Translations under genes and position numbers: made by a program
The notes under the pieces: model-generated
Told to the model about the DNA's origin: nothing
The model's database searches: none
The model's input: only the letters and a program-made list of their open reading frames with translations
In this document: piece by piece, positions 54,744 through 64,000 of the stretch
Layout of the letters: every line of letters begins with the position of its first letter
Position numbering within the stretch: the first letter of the stretch is position 1
Origin: Lunularia cruciata
Lineage: Eukaryota > Streptophyta > Marchantiopsida > Lunulariales > Lunulariaceae
DNA: 64,000 nucleotides
Assembly (NCBI GenBank): GCA_948567375.1
Contig: OX419761.1
Location: forward strand, 17,548,501-17,612,500
Direction: 5' to 3'

Positions 54744-55765
54744 ATGACAATTACATATGTGGAAAGCAAGAATCAACTTATAGATACATTCACTCAAATG
54801 CCTATGGCAAACAATCTAGTGGTAGAATTCAAGATGAACCCAAAATTTTGGCCAAGGATTCTTGTTGCTATGAAAACTAACACACAGATTGTAGGAGCTC
54901 AATCATCCAAGCGCATAACCAATATCCAAGGACTCACCTTTTGTGATGGCAAAATATGGATCTTAAATGCTACAAACATAAGAGTTATGAATATCAATGT
55001 AGGCCATGTTGGAGTGGACAAGACCTTCAATGTAGTCAAATGGCATTATTATTAGCCCAAGATGAGCAACAATATGACAGAGTACATTCAAAGTTGCATA
55101 CTCTTTCAACAAAATGAAGCTTCTCATCAATTTCTTGCCAGACTCCTTCAATCCCTCCCTACACCTACACTACATTGGGAACAAGTTAGCATGGACCTGG
55201 TTTGTGAATGACCCAAGACCACTTTAGGGTCTGACTCCATCATAGTCTTTGTTGATAGACTCAAGAAAATGATTCATATGCATCCTACCAAGAAGGACAT
55301 GACTGCTTCACAATTAGCTCTATTGTACTTAGATGAAATATTTTCTCACCATGGCCTATCTTGAATGCCCATCATTGATAGAGGCACTCAATTCACTACT
55401 TTGTTTCAGAGAACACTTGTTGGTATCCTGGAAACCAAATTGGCCATATCCATGGCTTACCATCTACAAACAAATGGACAAATAGAGTGGGCTAATTGCA
55501 CTATTGAGGACATGCTTTGGGATTCACCTTAGATGAGCAAGAGAAGTAGGACACCTTATTGCCATTGGTGGAATTTTCCTATAACAATTCAGTAAATGCA
55601 TCCACATAGGTCACATCATTCTTCCTCATTTATGGAGAGCATCCTTTCACACCTTTGAGCTTGATGAGGATCCGCCTGGTGGCTAGCAAGGTTAACATTG
55701 TCAACACTTTGGTTTCTAGAACAACTTTGCAACGAGGACGTTGCTTATTAAAAGGGGGGTAGTTC
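54744..55765 (+). pseudogene. Integrase lacking the C-terminus, element G
   Basis: VGHVGVDKTFNVVKWHYY (zinc-binding) at about 55000-55050, SMDLVCE-like core start near 55188, IIDRGTQFTTLFQRTLVG-like near 55375, YHLQTNGQIEWANCTIED-like near 55460. At about 55720 the sequence jumps from the NTLVSR equivalent to the last residues before the stop (CNEDVAY-like), so GPY/F and chromodomain are deleted. Confidence 0.85.
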
Positions 55766-56301
55766 TATAATGCCAATAGCTAGACATATTATCTAGAGGT
55801 GGAAGTTGGCTTGATAACATCTAGAAGGATGTCATATATGATAGGCTAAGTAGATCAAATAAAGTTGTCACCAAAAGAGCACTTCCACTAATAGGGTAGG
55901 AGTAAAAAACACCTTGAAAACTTCAAAGCCAATTTTGGAGGCCTAAAAGGATAAATTAAGCCTTGAAAATGGAAATTTTCATTCACTCTCCAAGAAAAAA
56001 GGCTTGCCTTCTCCTCCTGCCATTTGTCTCATCAAAAGCTTTCCAATGATACCTCACCCATGTAATTTTGAGCTTTTTATAGGAAGATTCCCCAAACATT
56101 CCTTCCTATCAAACCTTTTTGACCACTAACATGTCACCAATCCATGTATCTGATCCAAAGGTGGAGCTTCCTTTGAGGGGATCCTCTTTGTTATATAATA
56201 AGCACAAGGTGCTCCTTTGGAGCATCGGATTATTGAGAGTGAAGCTTGTGTCTTTTCTCTTGTATTTCTCTTGGGGAGTTTCCCATCCTTGGAGTATTAT
56301 A
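55766..56301 (+). repeat. 3' LTR of element G
   Basis: 536 bp, TATAATGCCAATAGC (TG changed to TA) to GGAGTATTATA. A G-rich polypurine tract (AAAAGGGGGGTAG) lies at about 55750. Confidence 0.85.
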
Positions 56302-57929
56302 GATGTTTGCTAGTGAAAACTTGCATAACTCTAGGTTTAAATATCCATAGTGGAAGGCAATGGATAAAGTTTGGAGCAAGAAGAAGTTCTGCATATCCGT
56401 AGCAAGCTAAAGAGGAAATATCTACGGTGCAAGTCAATTTGCAATCAAAGGCTGTGAAAAAAATGGAGCAAGAAGTTTTCTAGAAAGAAGGAAACAACTT
56501 GGAGTCAAGAGATGACTACCATTAGCACTTACAAGGAGAACTCCAGAATGAAGTATTTGAAGACTATGAATACAAAATGGATCAAGAAGAAGTTCTCTAG
56601 GAAGAAAGAGAAAGCTTGGAATGAAGGGATGAACATTACCTTTGATGGCCCTTTACAAGCCTCTAGGGCTTATTGAGGTGTGATAATAGAAGTTGTTGAA
56701 GACCAAATGGTTATTCTCTAAGAAATCCACCATCGGTTTCCTCCAACACCACATCATTTATTTTATTTGTTGAGAAATCAAGTTTCTTTGTAATATCACG
56801 TTGCTCATTATGTATGCTAAGAAATCAGGAGGTTAGTTCATCTTGTCTCCCATTGTATGAGCTTGTCACTCATACAATTCTTCCTACCCCACTTCTCTCC
56901 CTTGCAACTTGTTGTCCCGAGGATCGATCAATGTAGTGTCGATGCAAAAACAAGGAGTTGGTTGATTCCTTGCACCTCGATATTGCAAGGATTGGTCAAT
57001 GAAGTGCCACTTCCCAAAATATGGGGTTGGTCAATTCCCAAAACTGCAATAAGTGACACCAAATTCATTATAATAAGAGGTTTCAAAAATAGTTTTGCAA
57101 AGCTTTGTATATTTTCTTATAAGTATTTATGAATTGTACAAAAAATTGATACAAGGTTTGTTCTAGAGGAAGAAAGGGACCTACTATGAACTTCTACCCA
57201 AGTTTGATATTATTAGCAAACTCCATAATAGGTGGTTCATAATAAATAAGAGATATGAAGTTTTTTATTTGCACGTCATAATGAAGTGCCTTATTTAAGG
57301 TGAATCCAAGTGCTAGCCATCAAAGTAGAGATGGTTCTTCTCTAGTTAGTTTGAGAGTTCAAGAAGAACTGATTATAGGTGTGAAGGATGGAGTGTAGGT
57401 GGGAAGGATAGGGAGGAAATTCAATTGCAGGCTATCCAATTTCCTCACTTTCCTTGCTTGAAAGGGTCTCTCTATCCAATGTGAATTCATAGCAATCAAT
57501 TTCTTGGCTCAAACAAGTTCTCTTGGTCAAAAGAGTATGTATTTACTGGCTTGAGTGATCTCTCTACATTTCAAAGAGTGTGAATTCATAATGATCCATT
57601 TTTCTCAAAGAATCTTCTCTCAATGATTGCTCTATAGAGATTGTGAAGAGAATATGAATTCATAATGTTTTTTTGCTGATGGGATTCCATTGTGTTTGAT
57701 TCTCTCTAGATTTCTTATTGCAGTCTTAGTTGGAATTCTTCATTCCCTTTGCTCTCTTCACAATGATGCTAGCTTTTCTTGGATGTTTTTTTTTCTTGGA
57801 TCCAAGTTAAGGAGAGTTTAGAATGACAAGAAAGAGGGATTTGACTATTTCTAAGTTACACAAGAATTAATAATAATAGTAGAGCATAGTAGAGGTAACA
57901 CTTGTGGAGAACTGACCAAAAACATTAGG
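56302..57929. other. Unassigned with worn direct repeats
   Basis: 56350-56640 has three degenerate repeats of roughly 105-115 bp marked by TGGAGCAAGAAGAAGTT-like starts at 56363, 56462 and 56577; translated they are Lys/Ser-rich. 56928-57060 has two related stretches of about 63 bp (GATCGATCAATGTAGTG and GATTGGTCAATGAAGTG). No recognised gene. Confidence 0.45.
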
Positions 57930-59167
57930 AAATGTATACAATGGATTTTCCAATTAAAATTGGAGACAATGTTTGATAAAATAGAAGATTGGAGAGGGAA
58001 TTTAGATGTGCTAGAACTATTTCCTAGTGGGTAGGAGTTGGCACATTTGCATAGGTACTTAGAACCTAGAGTTACATGCCAAAAATTTATGAATAAATAT
58101 TTTAGAGGCTTAGATGTGAAGGCATTTTTCCAACTAACTAAAATGGATGTTGATTCTTTTTCAACATTTATAGATTTGAAAAAGGATCATAGGGTATTTC
58201 AAAAGAACTATTGGCAAGAGCAAACATCAATGTTCATCCAAGTAGCTCTTGCTCTTGATAGATTGGGCATCATGTTAATAGAGCTAATGTTGCAAAGGGG
58301 TTAAAAATTTGTGCATTAGTGTGGGTTCAACAATTGCCTCTATAGATTGAGTCATGAAAACCATATTAAATTTGATGAGGAGTCAAGTGGCATGGCCTAA
58401 GCACAAGAAGAGAAGGAGAATATTGGGAGTTTATGCATACAAAGGGGTTCCTTGTTATGTAGGTTTGGTACATAGAACATTGTTTTCTCTTGCAGCTTGA
58501 CCTATAGTAGATGGAGAAATATGTTTCCATAAGAAGTGCTCTTATTCCATAAAAGTCCAAGTGATTTGTGATAATAAAATGAAAATTATAAATTTTACAA
58601 GAGGCAAATTTTTAGATTGTTAAATATGTAATTCTTCCTTTTTTTAATCAAAGTCTCTGCAATTGATTAGATTTTGTGCAGCTTCAAGTTTTGATTTTTT
58701 TATTTGTTAGAATACCAAGTCATATCACAATATGATGTGTTCAAAAAAAATTATAATTATGAAGTGATTTGAATTGGAGAGGAGGATGTCATAGTTTTGA
58801 GTCCAAAGAATATCCTTTTAGATGATTTTGGTTATGTACCCATGCATCACCTAGTCTCCGCCTTCAAGCAGCCCCAAATGGAGGACAAGCAAGAGTTTAA
58901 CAAATATTGGCAAATGCAAGGATGATAAATGAACATTGTATAGGATTATTGAAAGGTAGATGACATTCTCTTTCAGAGTTGAGAGTGAAAATTACAAACA
59001 ATACTAGAAATATGTATTTGTTAAAGTGGGTTTTAGTTTGTATTATCTTACATAACTTTTCTATCATTAGGTCTAATGTTTGGTTAGAAGATGATGGTGG
59101 ATTTATAGAGGAAACTCAAGTAGATAAAAAAATTTCTCTCTATGGAATTGAGCTTGGTAGAGAGTAA
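57930..59167 (+). pseudogene. PIF/Harbinger-type transposase remnant
   Basis: 58038-58304 reads RGLDVKAFFQLTKMDVDSF, KDHRVFQKN and IQVALALDRLG, the N-terminal part of PIF/Harbinger (DDE_Tnp_4, HARBI1-like) transposases. Degenerate KHKKRRRILGVYAYKGVPCYVG follows, with the first catalytic motif VDGT reading VHRT, then YSIKVQVICDNKMKI. The C-terminal part has HCIGLLKGRWHSLSELRVKI and VLVCIILHNFSI. The first Asp is lost and several stops are present. No terminal inverted repeats or MYB-like partner ORF were found. Confidence 0.82.
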
Positions 59168-59244
59168 AGTAGGTCAAGGCTGATGCAACAATGCCTTGCT
59201 CATCATCTTGGGGAAATTGAATGACAACATGTTCCTTTGTATTA

Positions 59245-59277
59245 AATATATATACATACATATATATATATATATAT
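59245..59277. repeat. (TA)n microsatellite
   Basis: Alternating TA with two CATACA-type interruptions, ending in an uninterrupted run of about 16 bases. Confidence 0.9.
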
Positions 59278-61095
59278 CAAGTCCTTCTCTTATTCTTCTT
59301 CATGATGTAATATCATTTGGAGAATGTTAAGCATTAGTCTTGTTCTTATGCATGAACCTATTTTTTAAGAATTTCATATTGCATGAACCTATTTTTATTA
59401 AACCCTCTCAGTCCAAGTTTGGCATTGTTTGGTGGTAGTTGGAGCCTATTGATTCTCATTGATGCGCATTGTGGGTGTCAAAAGGTGCAGGTTGATGCTG
59501 GTTGATGCCCATTGTGGATGGGAAATGGCACCCGATATGGTGGGTTCAATTTATCAACAAAAGGTTGGCACTTGTCGCCATATGATGGTGCTTGTGGACT
59601 TTGAGGCACCAATTGATGCCCATTCATGAAGCAACGGTTTGGGTAGTGCCTGTTGATAACATGTTGTGTCACATGTTGCCATTTGTTGATGCTTAGAATT
59701 TGATTTTTTTCCTCAAAATCTAGGTTTTTTAGTGGTGAATTGTGATTTTTCTTGGCAAAATATAGATTTAAGAGTTCATGTGAGGGTCTATATAAATGTG
59801 CACCTTCTTTGCAAAAGTCACCATTTTGCTTTATTTTTGAGGAGCAATTTTGTTTTTGAAGGAGGAGTGCAACTTGGGTTTTTGAAGATGAGACTTGTTG
59901 TTTGGTTTCAAAGGAGGAGTGCAATTCAAAGGAGTGTGCCATTTGAGAGTACAAATAAAAAATAAATAGAGGGGTTCAAGAGAGACTGGTTGCCATTTGA
60001 GAGCAAAAGGAGTGCCATTTAGGATGGGTTTAGGAAAGAAAGAGAATTGAGAGAGAGAGAGAAAGCTTAGTAGGAGAGCAAGTGTTGAAAGGAAAGCAAA
60101 TTTTGAAAGAGAGCAAGTGTTGAGAGGAAAGCAAGTTTCAAAAGAAGGTGTAGACAAAAATTTCCCTTGGTAGAAATTTGGGGTTGGCAATTTGGTCAAT
60201 GAAAAAATCATTGCGGTGAGGGCATGAACAATACTCAAGAAGGAGATTGATTAATTGGTTTTCACACAATTCAACATCCAACTACCTTCATAAATGGTCT
60301 TGGATGGATAGACACCAAGTTCAAATTGCCATTGCTAGAATCAAGGAGGTTGATCTAGATGTTCTTGGCTTGAAAATAACCCTTGGGTGACACCATTCTT
60401 GCTTAGAGGTTTTATTTTCTCCCATTCTCCTTCTTTCTCACTATTTTTTATTTTCTAGCTCTACAATCAATTGTGTGTTATGTTTTTTGAGTTTAACAAG
60501 CAACGCTTATGGGTGTTGCCTAGCACCAACCCGTGTTTCTTGCCCTGTCTTGCATCATTTATGATCATCACTTGGCCTATCTTGCAGTGTCTATGGGTGT
60601 TGGTCCATGTTGCTTGCCCTTAAACCTTAAAATGCATGTCACCCATTGCCTTTCCTTGTCCTATAGTATCTTAAGGTGTTGCTTGGAGTCTACCCATTTT
60701 CACTTATTTTTGGAAAACCTATCCAACAACATCTAGCATTCTTGGGCATCATTCATCTGACCTATAGTGCCAATAAGTGAGTATGTGCATAGTATGCTTT
60801 TGAACCATGCTTTTTACTATCTGAGAGCATCTCCGTGCAGCATCCAATGGCTTCCCTTATGAACCTAGTTGCTTACACTTGTTTTTTAGAGACTTTTCTA
60901 AGTAATTTCATGTACAAAGTTTGTGCATTCTTAGGACAAGAATTCTTGCACAAGGTTGGTTAAAGGAAGGTAGTTTCAATTGACAATTGATGTAATTCAA
61001 GATGTACTTGCAATCCCAAGGGGGAGGAAACCGAGAAGGAGGATAATTCCTTACACAACTATTTCAAATTGGTTTCCACAAAGAGATAGGATTGC
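59278..61095. other. Unassigned
   Basis: 59460-59650 repeats GTTGATGCCCATTG-like phrases. 60050-60062 is a GAGAGAGA run. 60100-60230 repeats AAAGCAAGTGTTGA/AGAGGAAAGCAAG. Two minus frames of 158 and 135 codons are composition-driven and overlap each other. 60470-60850 repeats (T)GGGTGTTG/GGTGTTGC phrases. No supported gene. Confidence 0.4.
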
Positions 61096-61099
61096 AAAG

Positions 61100-61515
61100 A
61101 GGTATTTTGCAATGTGTGTATCCTACATTTAGGGCTCTCTTTTAGATGGTTAGCGCTATTGTGGCACCAAAAATTTGGCCCAAGATTGTACATGGGCATT
61201 TGGTTCTCAACACCAAAAAAAAGTTGAGGAGATTTGGTGTGGAGAATTACGATTGGGGGGAGTTAGCATTTTGAGCTATCACTATGGAGGTAGGCAGTTT
61301 ATAGAGCCAATTGAGAAGACATAATAGGCACAAGTTCAGAGTCACCTACCTTGGGCAGATTCTCACTCGCCTCTTTGTGGAGAGAGGTTACATTTTTGAC
61401 AAAGAGTGTCCTACTTGAGAGAGAGAGAGAGGAGATTATACGCGATGGAGAGGATGATGAAGATGAGGATGAGGATGAAAGTGTTGATGATAGAGAGGAT
61501 AAGAAAAATGAGTAA
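61100..61515 (+). pseudogene. Unknown protein remnant with acidic tail
   Basis: One plus frame is coherent except for a few stops: IVAPKIWPKIVHGHLVLNTK, FGVENYDWGELAF, FRVTYLGQILTRLFVERGYI, FDKECPT, ending in an Asp/Glu-rich tail and TAA. I do not recognise the family. It lies immediately before the coiled-coil region and the second unknown unit, so may belong to one element. Confidence 0.5.
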
Positions 61516-61959
61516 CTAATTAGATAGTTTTGGTGTATTGAGTTTTTTCATACTTTAATGTTTCCTTTGTTGGAAAAAAAGTATTTATTGTATACACTAT
61601 TATCGGATTTGATAAATGAGTTAATTTAACATGCTTTAAGTAATGAACTTGTGTATTTACTTGATTGATTGTGAGTTTTACTTGATTGATGACTACATGT
61701 TGCTTATTGTGAATAGGTGTTCAACAGATTTGTGTTGAGACACATGCCTTACTTATAGTGAGGTTAAGGAGTGATAGTTATCTTGAGAGAGTTTTTTGTA
61801 CATCTTCATCCTTTGAGATAGCTCCTTCTCCCTCTTCTTCTCCTTCTCCGTCCCTAGAGAGGCACATCCCTCCTTGCACCCAAGAGTCCCTTCTTCCTCT
61901 TGTTTTATTGACATAGAGCATGTATTAGATGATTGTATTTGTATTTGAGTGGTTGAGGA

Positions 61960-62270
61960 GCAAGAGAGACTAGTTGTTGAGTGGGAGAGTAAATTGGAGA
62001 GTTTAGAGGAGAGGGAAAAGATAAGTGCTTCAGTATGAGAGTATATTGGAGAGTGTAAAGGAGCAAGAGAGATTAGTGCTTGAGTGTGAGAGTAGATTAG
62101 AGAGTGTAGAGGAGTGAGAGAGATAAGTGCTTGAGCGTGAGAGTAGATTAGAGAGTGTAGAGGAGGAGGAGAGATTAGTGCTTGAGCATGAGAGTAGATT
62201 GGAGAACTTGGAGGAACAAGATTCTATTTTGAGAAAGAGAGAGAGATAGAATCCTTTGTGAGCAAAAAGA
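61960..62270 (+). repeat. Tandem 51-bp coding repeat, coiled-coil type
   Basis: Four to five units of 51 bp. In the plus frame each encodes about 17 residues of the form ERLVLECESRLESVEEQ, strongly heptad-like (Leu/Val spaced in Glu/Arg/Ser). Unit starts are near 61985, 62034, 62085, 62136 and 62187. Two or three stops interrupt it. Confidence 0.75.
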
Positions 62271-62499
62271 TATTGTTGTTGCAAAGGAAGAGATGCATCT
62301 AACCTTTACTAACTATGAGATAGAGAGAGAGAGAGCAGAGGTTGGTTGACTTTGGATTGGATATCCTAGGTGTTGTTGCCATGGTTGAAGGTTATAAGGT
62401 CCAATTACAAAATCATGCATGAGAGTCAGCATTTGCTATGGAGAGGTGCGAGAGTGCACATGTCCAAGTAGAGGAGAGTGAGAATAGAATATCCCAAAT

Positions 62500-63560
62500 G
62501 AGAGCTTGTATGGCTTATCTTGGGTCCAAGATTCCATATGATTTCTTGCCAACCCCGTAGTCAGCCCTCACACAAGGAGCCACAAACCCAAATAGATGCC
62601 ACCCATGTGTTACCCCATAAGGTTGTGATTCAAGAGACCCAAACGTTTGCCTCCCATTCCTTACCTCGTATTGTGGTGACTCAAGAGACTCAAACTGAGT
62701 TTAGAGAGAGGCTTTGTCTATCTAGAGATTATATTTTGCATATTCTGTTCCCAAGATTCTTACAAAAGAAGATTATTGTGGTGGATGTTACTTGTTTGGC
62801 ATCATTATGGCTTTGTGATAGCATTGGTGTGTGTGGTGTGGGAGAGCTTGATGATTAGGCATGGCTCATGCACTCACACGTAGTTGGGGCCCGTAAGGTA
62901 GGTAGCATGTCTTGGTGTCTATCCACAAGATAACCTCAAAGTGAAACAAACAAAACTGAAGACATGATACCCACCTTTGAGGTTATCTTGTGGATAGATC
63001 TTTTGCTTGACGGAGTTTAATTGTTATTGTGGAGTATGTGGCAATGGTTAGAGCTCCCAAAGGGAGTTCACATTGGGTCTTTCCTCATAGCCTATTTTTG
63101 TTATGCAGATGTCCAACAAGATGAGTTTAGAGGACTCAAAGTTAGATCATATGAGCATTTCAATTCATTAGGTTTACCTCTTTGTGATCTTTTGATCTTG
63201 TATAGCTATGCACTCTCTTACTATAGGAACCATCCACATGGTACAATCCATCTTCCCAACTTCCATTCTTATAGAGTAGAGAGATCATCATACACTTGGG
63301 TCATTTGACTTAATGATAGCTTTGGATAGATTTGTCCATGATGATCAGCCTATTGTTAGTTGGGCTGAAGAAGAATGGATGTCTGATAGATTTGAGTTCT
63401 TATAGTAGTGATCCATATGACCTTCTAGCTAGCGGTATCAGGCATTGACCCTTGGATGAGAGCAAGTGGCACCTTTGGTGGTTATTGAGTCCATTTAGGA
63501 TTCAACATGATGTATATCAAAGTAGACTTGAGGATGCAGTTGCACGTAGACTCCATGTTG
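62500..63560 (+). repeat. Unknown protein-derived repeat unit, copy 2
   Basis: Frame 62520-62858 has two ETQT-type segments (VVIQETQTFASHSLPR, VVTQETQTEF). 63021-63308 has FRGLKVRSYEHFNSLGLPLC, DLLILYSYALSYYRNHPHGT. A 3' part about 63390-63560 resembles 18180-18400. Same order as copy 1 at 17155-18480. The mobile-element type is unknown. Confidence 0.6.
62918..62998. repeat. Perfect 24-bp inverted repeat
   Basis: Arms 62918-62941 and 62975-62998 are exact reverse complements with a 33-nt loop. The right arm matches the ancestral coding sequence also present at about 17799-17825 (TTTGAGGTTATTTTGTGGAT); the left arm and loop are absent there, so they were inserted. Confidence 0.85.
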
Positions 63561-64000
63561 CATCTCCCTCATCTCCTTGACCATCTTTTCCTCCAGCATA
63601 GTGAATAGCCTTAGGGACTACATTTATACACATCATATGTATCATATCTATTATTCTTCATTTATTTCCATTCTCATCCTCACTTTGCCTCACTCTCATA
63701 CCTCATATCATGTGATATGTATCATAGTTTTGATTCTACAATTATTTCCCTTTTCACTTTGCGTCACTCTCATACCTCATATCACTTGAATTTGGATCCA
63801 TTAAATGACATGAACTTTATTCACTTATGCTTGGGCATCAACTCACAACTACAAGTGCTAGTTGCTTACAACGGGTGTTATTGCATGCCTTCCATCTCCA
63901 ACTAGTGTCACTGTGCATCATCTGGAAACTTACATAGGCTTTGGTGTGCACCATCATGCACCAATAGGTGGCAATGGGCACCTTACCATTCTTTGACGGG
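63561..64000. other. Unassigned right end
   Basis: T/C-rich stretch with CTCATACCTCATATCA(C/T) twice (63698 and 63770). No gene seen. Confidence 0.4.

Larger units (their letters stand above)
46168..56301 (+). mobile_element. Element G: family 2 chromovirus, interrupted by H
   Basis: LTR 46168-46746, worn primer-binding site (TGGCATCAGAGCAGG, 46748-46762), ORF0a/b, gag, protease, RT start, [element H 49298-53732], RT remainder, RNase H, integrase, LTR 55766-56301. The flanks CATGT (46163-46167) and GATGT (56302-56306) are a target duplication with one change. The chromodomain is deleted. Lacks the 156-bp LTR duplication of E/F, so it is an older subfamily. Confidence 0.9.

Noticed and set aside
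59478-60238. Overlapping 158- and 135-codon minus ORFs
   Set aside because: Low-complexity composition, mutually overlapping frames and internal GAGAGA and AAAGCAAG repeats; no protein similarity recognised.

Overview
The window reads as repeat-rich nuclear DNA of a land plant. Evidence: Ty3/gypsy chromoviruses primed by initiator tRNA-Met (TGGTATCAGAGC), PIF/Harbinger and LINE remnants, and one gene resembling a plant mitochondrial lipoate-protein ligase. The many old, internally deleted retroelements suggest a large, slowly purged genome (gymnosperm, fern or similar), but the species cannot be fixed from the sequence.

Layout: 0.4-3.3 kb, truncated chromovirus A (+), joined head-to-head to truncated chromovirus B (-, 3.3-6.7 kb). 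6.7-12.1 kb, unassigned DNA with a different gag remnant (-) and two tandem repeats. 12.1-16.9 kb, chromovirus C (-), both LTRs and a 5-bp target duplication. 17-18.5 kb, an unknown repeated unit. 20.5 kb, a minisatellite. 20.7-25 kb, a less AT-rich island with the only intact host-type gene, a lipoate-protein ligase (-, 23633-24418). 26.4-39.8 kb, a three-level nest: a LINE reverse transcriptase split by chromovirus D (-), which is itself split in its chromodomain by chromovirus E (+), the youngest and best preserved copy. 40.0-46.0 kb, chromovirus F (-). 46.2-56.3 kb, chromovirus G (+) split in its reverse transcriptase by chromovirus H (+). 58-59.2 kb, a dead PIF/Harbinger transposase. 61-63.6 kb, a second copy of the unknown unit with a coiled-coil repeat.

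Two chromovirus families occur. Family 1 (A, B, C, D, H) has LTRs of about 340-510 bp packed with AAGCTTCTAGAAGCTT-type palindromes that match heat-shock-element spacing. Family 2 (E, F, G) has LTRs of about 540-765 bp. Both carry, between the primer-binding site and gag, a small open frame of about 70 codons (called ORF0 here), single in family 1 and tandemly doubled in family 2. I do not recognise this ORF; it is the strongest candidate for something undescribed.

Nearly all retroelement genes are broken by stops, frameshifts and large deletions. The lipoate ligase is the only gene with signs of being under selection.
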